Shown in pieces: positions 11,901 through 22,175 of a stretch of 64,000 bases of DNA. The position numbers and the translations under genes are program-made. The notes under the pieces are model-generated. The model ran no database searches and was not told the DNA's origin. It saw only the letters and a list, made by a program, of their open reading frames with translations. The DNA is from Dastarcus helophoroides (lineage: Eukaryota > Arthropoda > Insecta > Coleoptera > Bothrideridae): assembly GCA_028583605.1 (NCBI GenBank), contig CM053335.1:10174053-10238052 (forward strand), written 5' to 3'. Each line of letters opens with the position of its first letter. The first letter of the stretch is position 1.

Positions 11901-11940
11901 ATAGTCTCATAGCCCCATAGTCTCATAGTCTCTTAAATTC
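8937..11940. repeat. ~3-kb satellite of a 10-bp unit
   Basis: Uninterrupted variants of tttcatagtt / ttatggtttc in 10-bp register for about 3 kb. Strong strand asymmetry: the plus strand is rich in T and G. The 3' edge (11870-11935) changes to a purer tcatagtc / tcatagcc variant. Between about 10390 and 11650 the register is ragged, with many short units. No coding potential. Confidence 0.9.
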
Positions 11941-13735
11941 ACAATGTCCTAGAAATTATTTTTCTAAAGTACTTTCTCGAACTTCCGACTTAAATCTCAA
12001 GATTTCGAGAAAAAAATTATGTCTAGAGATTTTGAGATTTTTTCAATTTTTATATAACTTGTTTATAGAAATTTTTATTTCTTTCCCGGAATTTCGAGCT
12101 GATTGCTGAAGCGTAAAGTGAAAACAGTCTTAGTTTTTAAAAATAGTAGTTTTTTTAAATTGAAAGTTCAATTTTTTTTAATTTCAATTTTAACGTCAAA
12201 CATTTTGTTTTAAACTCAAAATGTAGATGTTCGTTTTTTTTAGAATTCTTTAAATTGTTTCTCGTAATTGGAACTAATACCGAAATTTCATGACGTGCTT
12301 GTTTTAAATTTCTTAGAAATTTTTTATTTTCGTTAAATTGCAATTTCAATGTTAAATTTGTGAAACTTGTACAACATTTTCAATTTTGATTTTTTTTCAA
12401 AATTTTGAATTTCGTCTAAAATTTTTAACTTTAACATTTTCTTGAATTTAAAATTTTTTCGACATTTAATCTTAAAATGTTCAATGCTTTCGAATTGCTT
12501 TTTTCAAATTTCGAATATTGTTTCAAAACTTTCAGTTAAAAATTCCAGTAAAAACAGCAGAAAAATTGAAATGTTGAAATAAGTGGATACTTGTTTGGAA
12601 AACGATTTTTTTTAAATTGAAATTTCCAATCCTCTTCCCAAAATTTCCATTTTCAAAATTATTACTTTCAATTCAAAATTATATATGTTTATTAATTTCA
12701 TTTAACATTTCTTCGGCCCAGTTTGGAAATATTTCAATTTTTATTGTTTGTTGCCAATATTCTAAGACAGATTTTGAAAATCTGTTTTAGAATGTTAAAT
12801 GAAATTAATAAACATAATATTTCCGGTCAATAAGAGTTCACCATGAAGAATCAAAATTATATACTTTATTTCAATTTTTCAATGTTTTTCTCCAAATTTC
12901 GATTTTAATATCGATTTTTTCATAACTGTTATCGTCGAATTTTCAAAAATTTACTTAATCTTTTAGAAGGTCGAAATTTCGAAATTTTGGCTCTACTTTA
13001 AAAAAAAAAGACGAATCTTAAAAAAAAGTGTCTTACGTTGAAGCTTTAAAAAATTTTCTGGAAATTTCTAGCTTACATTCAAAAATTTTTCTTTATGTCA
13101 CAAACTGTGATCTTTTTTCCAAATTTTGAAGATATTATTTCAAAATTTATTCCTTACAGCTAGAGCTCAATTTTTTTAATTTCACAATTTTTTCAAATTT
13201 TGAACTTAGTGTTGTATCCAATGGTACGGAATTTTCCTTTTTTTTAAACCTCCATTATATTTTCTTCCCATACTTTAGTCAAAAAGTCAATGTTTTAATA
13301 TTAAAGTTGTTTCAAAAATCGATTATTGCTAACTTGAAACTTCGTATATTTTTCTCAAAATTTCTGTTTTATTTCCAAAAATTCTCATTTACACTCAAAA
13401 TTTAATTATTTAGGAAGCTTTTAAAATAAAATTGATAAAAAAACAAAAGACTTTATAAAATTTAAACCTAAAATTGTGATAAAAAAATCGTAACTTGAAA
13501 AAACCAAAGGATTTACAATTTTTTAAATCTGAAACTTTCACTGTTAATGATCACCTTTGGAATTTGAACTTTTTTCTGCCAATTCCATTTTTTTTAATTT
13601 ACCACTTTAGTCTTTAAGCTAGTTTAGTTTTAAACTCGAAACGTCAGAAAAAAATCTGGGCAACAAGTTATAAAAAATTTGATCTGCCAATCTCCCAAAA
13701 GGAGTTACTCAAGTTTATATAATTCACACGTTTGC
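11941..13735. other. AT-rich degenerate sequence
   Basis: Low-complexity AT-rich DNA with many aaattt and tttcaaaatt motifs, probably decayed satellite. No gene recognised. A hairpin lies at 12685-12815. Confidence 0.5.
12685..12815. repeat. Foldback with 25-bp perfect arms and a nested inner hairpin
   Basis: 12685-12709 is the exact reverse complement of 12791-12815 (atgtttattaatttcattta continuing to acatt). The 81-bp loop contains a second inverted repeat around 12762-12790 (gacagatttt / aaaatctgtt). The structure resembles a small foldback MITE remnant. No target duplication is evident. Confidence 0.7.
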
Positions 13736-15366
13736 TATATATCCACTGAAGTCTTGAACTTTTAAATAAGCTTTATACGATTTCCACTAGGGAAAACTGT
13801 GATATGCTGGGTGAAATTCAGTTTATTTTGAATATAAAACGCATTCGTCCTAATCCATGGCTTCGCTCTCGCTTGACACGTGAATGATGTATCGGACTTG
13901 TCAATACATTTAATATGCGTTTTGATTTATGCCTCAACTGACATCATTTTTTGATGGAAAGGATTATCCCAATTAAATTGGAACATATTACTTCGATGTT
14001 ATTTGAAATCATAAATAACAAAACTTATGTTTAGGTTCATGAGCTTTTTTTTCTATCGTTAAAAATATTGCGGATTTGACAAGAAAAAATTTGGCGTATT
14101 GGACTTGATGAGCTATTTTTTGGTCGTCAGAGTTGTACTTTTGTGATAAACTTTTTTGTAGTCATTACGAAAAAGTAAAAGTAGAAGGATTTGTGAAAGG
14201 TTGAAAGTGATCAGCGACTAATAAAAGGTTAAGAAACCCTAACCTAGTAGGTGCAAACCAAAAAATACATCATTTAAAGGCACCCATTACTAATAACCAA
14301 TTCAATATACACAGTTTGTAAGAATATAACTTAAAAAATTGTATGGTGCCATTGAGAATTTTTCCAGTTGATCTAATATTCTCCTTGTTGGCATCTATTT
14401 GTTTTAAATCTGTATTCTGGCGGAACTTCTGGGCGCAAAAACCAATTAAAAGCCCTAATTGGATCTATTCCTTTTTTCAGATTACAAAGTCGGGAGGTGC
14501 TTCGATCGAATTACCCCGGGATAGACGGCAAAAAGTAAGTAAAAATGTGTTGTTATCTTTTCCCATTATCCATCTTCGACGGCGGCCCTGGCATAATTCA
14601 ATTTTACTACGGTAGCACTTTGCTTTCAAACCCAACTTACTCGCTTAGAATAATAATTCCATTGCAGTCGAAAAGTGGGGTACTTTTTAAAACTTGCGCT
14701 GCTTAGTGCAGAATTCAAATGAGGCGCTTCCGCTAAAACATAATTTGGCGCAAAAATCGAATTTAAATAGAGAATTGGTGGCTAAATTGACTTATCTAGG
14801 CAAATGCGTTTCGCTTTAAGACGTCTAATAATAAGTTCAGCGAAATACACCCATCTCATCTCATCTTATCTATAGATGTTGAATGAAAAATCACTCAAGG
14901 CTACGGCTTTCCAAACTTTTTCGTACGTGGTCAAAACCCCAAAATTAAACTTGAAATTCTCAAAAAATATATCAGAATTAGGGAAATGATCTTGAAATTA
15001 TTTAAAAAGATTACAGTTCTTAATCAGGGCGAAATTCTATTTGTAGAAAACTAAGAATTTTCAGATAGACGTCGAGGTTTCAAAAAACAATAGAAAATCG
15101 ACATTAACCTGTAAATTTTCAGCAAAAAAAACTTGATGTTTTCTGATGTTAAGGTTAAAGCTTCAAAAAAGTTCGTTTCATCAAAAAAACTTCATTTCCA
15201 TTGAGAAACTAATTTCGAATAAGATCATCTGGTTGGCCGTGAAAAAATGGAAAATTTTGATCTCTTGATCTTATTTTGATCCCAAAAATACGCTTCCGCA
15301 TCGAATTTTGAATCAGCCTGTATATCCAGGCCCGCCGAGAGAGGAGGCAAAAAGGGCGAAATTTTT
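13736..15366. other. Apparently unique region
   Basis: Non-satellite DNA of more balanced composition. It contains the candidate small exon at 14481-14534 and otherwise no recognisable gene. A short tandem atctcatctcatctt lies near 14852. From about 14930 it grades into AT-rich satellite-like sequence. Confidence 0.4.
14481..14534 (+). CDS. Candidate 54-bp internal exon of an unidentified gene
   Basis: A strong acceptor (cctttttttcag-type tract ending 14480) precedes 54 GC-richer bases followed by a consensus donor gtaagt at 14535. The length is a multiple of three. Two frames are open: ITKSGGASIELPRDRRQK and, one base on, LQSREVLRSNYPGIDGKK; the third has a stop. The first frame stays open on both sides (14343-14615). 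I do not recognise either peptide. The case rests on splice signals and composition only. It could be a microexon of a large-intron host gene or chance. Confidence 0.3.
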
Positions 15367-15378
15367 AAAAATAATAAT

Positions 15379-15513
15379 TGAAACACAGAATTTGTCCCCT
15401 GAAACCAAGAAAAATTAAAAAACACAACAAAGGTTGCTCTAACGCGTTTCGACAGCCAAACTGTCATCTTTAGAGAGCTTCTCTCTGATAACCAAGGACC
15501 AGTCCGTTCCATC
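15379..15513 (+). repeat. Palindromic retroposon, short form with 12-bp target duplication
   Basis: Begins tgaaacacagaatttgtccc, follows the arm to gtcatctttagagag, then joins near the 3' end (ataaccaaggaccagtccg, ttccatc). Direct repeats aaaaataataat lie at 15367-15378 and 15514-15525; they are low complexity, so weaker proof than other copies. The architecture resembles the copy at 545-674. Confidence 0.75.
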
Positions 15514-15525
15514 AAAAATAATAAT

Positions 15526-18500
15526 AATCTAAACAAATTTCGAAATTTTGAAAACAGTCAAAACTTTAAAAAAAGTAGAATTTCTGATGAAAAAAATTCG
15601 AAATTTTCAAAGAAGCGAAATTCTCAAAAAAGATCGAAAGGCCTGCGCTTTATGGGGGCCCAGTAACCGGTCATGTTGGTAGTTCGTGAATTACAAAAAT
15701 GCTGAAGATTTCTCTTTTTTCAAAATGTCCTGTGAAAGCTCAGATATTTTAGGTAACTTTCAATTTTTACTCGAAATTTGAGCTCTTCTTTTATCAAAGT
15801 TTCATGTTTACATTTTAAACTCAAAAATGTTTCTAAATTTCAATTTTTTTTTAATTTCTTAATTTAAAACAAACAAAAATTGTCCCTTTTTAATACCAGC
15901 CATTTAAAACGATTCTTTTAATAAAATCGGAATTTTGTAGAAAAGGCAACTTAAAAAAATCAAATTTACAAAAATTCGTAGATTTGAGAAAGTTAAAATT
16001 TTGGTAAAAGTTCTAAGGTTTTAAAGAAAATAGAGATTTTCAAAAATGATCGATATTTTTAAAAATGTCACAGCTTTGGGAAAAAGGTGGAAATTTAGAT
16101 GAGAACATGGCGAAACGTTCCAAAAAATAAAGATTTTAAAAAAATTTTGAAAAATAGTCGAAATTTTGAAAAATGGTCAAGGTTTTGAAAAATCAAAACT
16201 TCTAGAAAAAATCGACCTTTAGATGAGAAAATAGCGAAATTTTCAAAAAAATGATTTTAAAAAAATTTTGAAATGTTGAAAACAGACAAAATTTCGAGCA
16301 AAAATAGAAATTCAGATAATAAAATTGGACATTTTAAAAAGGGCGAAAATTCTCAAAATTTATTAAAAATTTCAAAAAAGTGTAAAGTTTTAAAAATCTC
16401 GAAAAGTAAAGATTCTAGAAAAGTTTCGACATTTTGGAAACGGTCAAAACTTTGAGAAAAAGTAGAAATTCTGAATATAAAATCCGAAATTTTTAAAAAA
16501 GCGGAAATCGTCAAAAAAATCGAAAATGTCAAAAAAGTCTAAATTTTGAAAAATCCAACTTTTCAAAGAAAACGTGAGAGTTATGAGAGTTATGAGTCAT
16601 GAGAGTTAAATGTGCATATGTCACATTCGTGACAAAAAAATTAGAAATTTTCTGAAAGAGGCAAATTTATAAAAAAAATTAATATGGAAAAATTCGAAGA
16701 TTCGAGAAAAATCAAAATTTTGAAATAATGCAAAACTTTGAAAAATAGTCGATATTTTGAAAGATAGTCGAGATTTTGAAAAATCGAAACTTCGAGGAAT
16801 AATCAAAATTTTGATGAGAAAATAGAGAAATTTTGAAAATTATTAGGATTTTAAAAAATTTCGAAATTTGCAAAACAGTCAAACTTTCGAGAAAAAGTAG
16901 AAATTCTAAAAATGAAATTCTGAATTTTTAAAAAAGCGTAAATTCTCAAAAAAGATTGAAAATTTCAATAAAGTCTAAATTTTTCAAAGAAAAATTATTT
17001 TTTTTAAATAGAATTTAAATGAGTCAAATTAGAAATTTTCTAAAACAGACGAATTTTAAAAAATATTTAATGTGAAAAATTCAAAGATCCGAAAATAATC
17101 AAAATTTTGAAAAGACTTTTTGTAAGAATTTTTAAAAAATTTAATGTAGCAAAATTCAAAAATTCGAAAAAAAGCAAAATTTTGAAAAAGTGCCAAATTT
17201 GAAAAAAAGTCGAAATTTTGAAATATGGTCAAAATTTTGAGAAAAGTCAAAACTTCGAGAAAAAATCGAAATTTTGATGAGAAAATGGCAAAATTTTCAT
17301 AAAAATGAAGACTGTAAAAAAACTTGATAATTTCAAAAACATTCAAAATTATGAAGAAAAGTAGAAAATCTAAAAATAAAATTTGAAATTTTCAAAAAAG
17401 TGGAAATTCTTGATAAAGATAGAAAATTTCAAGACAGTCTAAATTTTGAAACCAACTTTTTAAAGAAGAATCAATTCTTTTTTAAAAAGTGAAATTCAAA
17501 GAGGAATCAAATTTGCATGTCAAATTCGTGAAAAAAATTAGAAGTTTTCTAAAAGAAGGCAAATTAAAAAAAATTAATATACACAAATTCAAAGATTTCA
17601 GAATAAAATCAAAATTTTGGAAAAAGTTCAAAGTTCCGAAAAGTAATCGAAATTTTTTAAATTGATCGAGATTTTGAAAAGTTAAATCTTCGAAAAAAAA
17701 ATCAAAATTTCCTCGAAACTGATTTTTCTCGAAGCATTAAATTTTTGTTAATTGAATTTTTTTTAAAATTCGTCCTTTTCAAAAAATTTTTTGAGTAATG
17801 TTTCATATGCAAATTTGACTCTTATTTGAATTCCCATTTTCTAGAAAATTTGATTTTTCTTTGAAAGTTGAATTTTTCAAAATTTAAATTTTTTTGAAAT
17901 TTTTAATCCCTTTTAGGGAATTTCCGTTTTTTAAACAATTTTGATTAGTTTGATTCTCAGGAATCCGACATGTGCTAATTTGGCTCTTATTTGAATATCA
18001 TTTTTTTTTAAATTGATTTTTGTTCGAAAAGTTGGATTTTTTAATATTTAGACTTTTTTGAAATTTTCGATCTTTTTTGAGCATTTTCGCTTTTTTGAAA
18101 ATTTTGAATTCCATTTTCAGAATTTCTACTTTTTCTCAAAGTTTTGATTATCTTCTAAATTTCGAAATTTATTTAGGATCCTAATTTTTTCAAAATTTCG
18201 CTAATTTCACATCAAAAGTTTGATTTTCCTCGAAGTGTTGATTTTTCAAAATTTCGACCATTTTTCAAAATTTTGACTATTTTTCAAAATTTCGCACCTC
18301 TTAAAATTTTGATTTTTCTCGAATCTTCGAATTTTTCCACATTAAATTTTTAAAAATTCGTCTCCTTTAGAAAAATTTTTTTTTCAAGAATCTGACATTT
18401 AAATTTGGCTTTTATTTGAATTTCACTTTTTTAATAAATTTGATTTTTCTTTGAAAAGTTGGATTTTTCAATATTTAGACTTTTCTATCTTTTTTGGGAA

Positions 18501-18833
18501 TTTAAGCTTTTTGAACATTTTGAATTTTGTTATCAGAACTTCTGCGCTTCCTTAAAGTTTTGACTGTTTTCGAAATTTCAAAAATTTTTTAGAATCTTCA
18601 TTTTTCGAAAATTTCTCCACTTTTTCATCAAAAGTTCGACATCCTCAAAGTTTTGACTTTTTCAAAATATCAAGCATTTTGCAAAATTTTATTTTTTTTT
18701 CCAAAATTTTGATTTTTTGAAATTGTCTATCCTTTTTGAGAATTTCCGCTTTTTGAAAATTTCGAATTTTATGATCAAAAACTCTACTTTTCCTTAAAAT
18801 GTGGAAATTTTTAAAATAGTGAAAGGTTTGAAA
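15526..18833. repeat. AT-rich satellite (cgaaattttgaaaa type), with an orientation switch near 17720
   Basis: From 15526 to about 17720 the purine-rich strand is plus (cgaaattttgaaaaa, tcaaaattttgaaaa). From about 17740 to 18833 the complement runs plus (tttttcaaaatttcg). Longer landmarks recur, such as ttagaaattttctgaaa variants near 16640, 17030 and 17535. They reappear inverted after the switch: atgcaaatttgactcttatt near 17810 mirrors gaggaatcaaatttgcatgt near 17500. Open frames here are translations of the repeat. Confidence 0.8.
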
Positions 18834-18846
18834 AAAGATCGAAAAT

Positions 18847-19594
18847 AAAGACGGACAGCCAGGCAGCCCTTAAGGCCCTGAGGAATGTGAAAACAAACTC
18901 AGTGCTGGTATGGAATTGCCACCTAGCTCTAGAACGTCTATCACAAGAGAATGCAATTGATCTAATATGGATCAAAGGACATTCTGGGAAAGAGGGAAAC
19001 GAACGCGCTGACAAACTGGCGAGGAAGGGTTCGGAGGGACAATTCGTTGGACCAGAACCAACCCTTCCTCTGGCAAGATCAACCGTAAGATCCCTATTTA
19101 ACGAAGAAACTTATCGTAAACACAAAGCCTTATGGGCATCAATAACAACATGCCGACAAACTCACGCATTCATTAGAATGCCGTGCAGGGAAAGGGCAAA
19201 ACTATGCCTACAACTCTCAAGGAATAATCTCAGGAAACTTGTAGGGATATGGACAGGTCACTGTGGATTAAACAAACACCTCCACAGAATGGGAATCATA
19301 AACGACCCGAGCTGCAGAGGGTGCTTAGAAGAAGATGAGAGTGTCGAGCACGTGATGTGTCACTGCCCGGCACTAGCATCAATCAGAGGATCCACGCTGG
19401 GGGACTTCTGGCCTAGTGTGGCCAGTTTGAGAGAGGCGCATCCAAGGGACGTTCTTCAGTTTCTCAACAAGATTGGGTGGCTGAATGAATGACCAAGGAC
19501 ACCTCAATCACGGGGATAGCACAATGGGCCCGGAAAGGGTGGCCTAAGTGTTGGCCTAAATTTTTAGGCAACCCACAACGAATCCAGAATCCAG
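18847..19594 (+). mobile_element. 5'-truncated non-LTR retrotransposon (LINE)
   Basis: Inserted in satellite and flanked by aaagatcgaaaat at 18834-18846 and 19595-19607, a 13-bp direct repeat that is probably the target duplication (the host satellite is similar, so some caution). Only the last ~640 bp of ORF2 and a ~100-bp 3' untranslated region remain. The 3' end has no poly(A) but a short tandem tail (aatccag repeated). Composition is much higher in GC than the flanks, as expected of a recent insertion. Confidence 0.85.
18851..19492 (+). pseudogene. LINE ORF2 C-terminal fragment: RNase H end and zinc knuckle
   Basis: Read from 18851 (truncation point) in one open frame to the stop at 19490-19492. 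It begins TDSQAALKAL, the conserved RNase H segment holding the third acidic position, and continues to IKGHSGKEGNERADKLA, the His/Asp end of the domain (motif GHxGxxGNExAD). The first two RNase H acidic residues and the whole endonuclease and reverse transcriptase are missing. Further on is a CCHC-type knuckle, CRGCLEEDESVEHVMCHC, then the hydrophobic tail typical of insect LINEs with an RNase H domain (jockey, R1, I or Loa-like groups; the exact clade is not decidable here). No ATG opens the frame, so the fragment is not expected to be expressed by itself. Confidence 0.9.
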
Positions 19595-19607
19595 AAAGAT
19601 CGAAAAT

Positions 19608-20710
19608 TTCGGAGAATTCGAAATTTCGAAAAATTTGAAATTTTGAAAAATAATATAGAATATTTTAAATAAGAGTCAATTTTGCATATTTCAGAACCTT
19701 TAAAAAATATAAAAATTTTCTGGAAAAGGCGAATTTTTCAAATAGTTGGATTTACAAAAATTCAAAGCTTTGAGAAATTTTTAAAAAAGTTTAAATTTTG
19801 AAAAAAGGTCGAAGTTTTGAAAAAAGTCAAGACTTCTATGAAAAGTCGACATTTTTGTGGCAAAGTATCGAAATATTGAAAAAATTTAACATCTTGAATA
19901 ATCCAAATTTTTAGAGATGTCAAACCTTTCAAAAAACAAGAAGAATTTTTCAAAGTGTCACATTTATATAAAGGTTGAGCCTTCGAAAAAGTTAAATTTC
20001 TGGAAAAGATCAAATTGGTAATTAATTGACATTTCCAACCCTTACTTCGTGGAATTCTTTAGTATTCATAATTATCAAATTAAATTAATTAATTAATTAA
20101 ATTATTAATTACTAAATGCAACCAAATTTAAAAATTCCACAACGTTTTCGATAAATATTTGCTAACACCGGTGTTAGCAAATATTTATCAAAAACTTTGG
20201 AGAATTTTTAAATTTTGTTGCATTTTCATAGTTAATAAGGTTTAATAGTTGTGAAAATGGTAATTTTCAAAACAATTTTGAGAAATAGTCAACATTTTAA
20301 TCCAAGTTTGAGATATTTTAAAAAGTAATATTTTGAAAAAAAAAGGTGGAAATTTAAACAAATTCTAAATAATTGAAGTTACACCAAACAAAATTTTGTC
20401 GAAATTTTCAACAATGGCAAAATCAAAAACTGAAATTTTTCAAAAAAGTAGAAATTAAAAATCCGAAGTTTTGGAAAAAACTTAAAATTTAGCAAATATA
20501 CTTAAGTAAAAATTTTGAAGGAATTTTAAAAATTAAGTTAAAATTCCAAAAAAAATTTCGAAACCAGTGGCTATTTTAAAACGTTAAAATTTTCAAAAAA
20601 TAATGTTGAAATTTTAAAAATAGGTCGAATTTTAAAAAAGTCTAAATTTCTAACAAAATCGAATTTTTTAAAAAAAGCGTGAGTTTTCAAAAGGTTTATA
20701 TAATAAAATA
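19608..20710. repeat. AT-rich satellite, plus orientation
   Basis: Same family as 15526-18833, purine-rich strand plus, with landmark aagagtcaattttgcatatt near 19673. It is interrupted by the palindrome at 20098-20241. No gene. Confidence 0.75.
20098..20241. repeat. Foldback palindrome of ~70-bp arms, no loop
   Basis: Centred between 20169 and 20170 on aacaccggtgtt. The central arms are perfect (gataaatatttgctaacacc and its complement); outward similarity continues through ttttaaattttgttgcattt versus aaatgcaaccaaatttaaaa. Looks like a small foldback MITE in an AT-rich target. Confidence 0.75.
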
Positions 20711-22175
20711 AGTCGAAGAACTGACGATCAAAACTAAACTTTCTCATTTGGATAAACGTAATAAAGCTAACTTAATCAGCTATGGACAGCTTTAAAGAGC
20801 TCGGGCAGATTTCAGAATGATGTTTTGTTCAAATTCATTGATACGATAATATGTATATTTAGCTACCTAGTGAATTTCGATCTAATATATTGGGCAGCAA
20901 GATTGTGCCTTGTCAAGTAAGATGACACTGTCTGCCTGTCATGTTAAATTTCACCAAAAATAGTTAATATTTATTGATTTCAGAAAGAAAACCATGAAAT
21001 CCATTTAGATTTGTTTTTAAAAAGTATTTGTTTAAAGGATGGATTTTGTCCTTTTCTCCGGTTGACGAAAATGTCACACCGGCGTCCTGTTAGCACAACA
21101 AATAAACCACTCTCGCCTCCCACAAATTGCCTGTGGGTTGCACTTTGTTAACCACTGGTCATGTACTATGTCCTGCAGAAAGCTGGACATAGTACATGAC
21201 AAACAGTAAACGCTTTCATCTTGAATTAGAACGTAAAACAGCGGCGTAAAAATTATATCACAAAAATCGCTTAATCCGCGTTTTTAATTTGTTTTTTAAC
21301 GTACCCCAGCGTCCCAAGTAATACCACCTAAGGCTCGCCCCACTTCGATCGCCCCCATTTCATCCGTTTCAACCGGACGGCCGAATGAGGCAATTAAAAT
21401 GCAAGAAGATTTTCGCGTGCAAATTAAAATGATTAGCGTTTCTGCGGACGGAGCTCGGTGAGAAATCCGACAACTCGATTTCTTTGGCGGACACGCTTTT
21501 ACGGCTCTTTTACAGCTCGGCGTAAATGCATAAAACAACAAAGAAAAATGTGAGAAAGCGAGCAAAAAATAATCGGGAGAGAAACCTGTTTGCTTTTTGA
21601 GTAATGTATTTTCCTCGGCGAGCTATTACTGTTATGTCTTGCTCGAGAAATGTAAAGTGAATTCATAGATGTATAAATCAGGAGTGGCGTCGATGGGATG
21701 GGAGGCTCGGCTCGTGCGAGTAAATCGTTGGAAATTGAAAAAATCGGGAATGTGGAATTTTATTTTTATGAAAATCGAATTACATTTACATGCTTATTTT
21801 TATTACGCACTATACATTTATGTTTAGGTCGAATACGATATTTACTGCAGATCAATAAAGTTAGTAGTGGTTCCAGTTCATTTTATTTTGAAGCATGAAA
21901 AACGTTTGTCGCCAACACTCGCTATGTGAAAACGAAGCTGGTGAGAGATATTTTAAATAAAATAGCAAACTAATCTTCCTACCTAGTGATATGTAAAAGA
22001 TAGTTACATAAAATTAGTATATAACAAAAATTTCCAATAAATAAACAGTTGCAATAACTCAAACCTTTGTGCCGTTGCCTTGCAGCTTCCACCTATAGTC
22101 CCTTTGGAGGAGATAGCTCCTTAAATTCATGGTGCCTTGCGAAACATACAGTAATCTTCGCTTATAATGTAACTT
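20711..22175. other. Unique block with homeodomain-type TAAT motifs
   Basis: Non-satellite island between satellite blocks. 21300-21560 is GC-richer and contains closely spaced caattaaaatg, aaattaaaatgattagc and ggacggccgaatgagg. An 89-codon minus-strand frame (21296-21565) and a 66-codon plus frame (21698-21898) are open but unrecognised. Candidate regulatory or conserved non-coding DNA. No gene is claimed. Confidence 0.35.
21158..21200. repeat. Perfect 16-bp stem hairpin
   Basis: gtcatgtactatgtcc (21158-21173) and ggacatagtacatgac (21185-21200) are exact reverse complements around an 11-nt loop. It lies in unique DNA and not in satellite. It could be a small MITE tip, a regulatory palindrome or a structured RNA. 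Confidence 0.7.

Noticed and set aside
16273..17346. Open frames of 60-96 codons rich in Phe, Lys, Asn and Ile
   Set aside because: They follow the period of the AT-rich satellite and recur wherever that satellite occurs.
18811..19014. 67-codon minus-strand frame
   Set aside because: Antisense of the LINE RNase H fragment.
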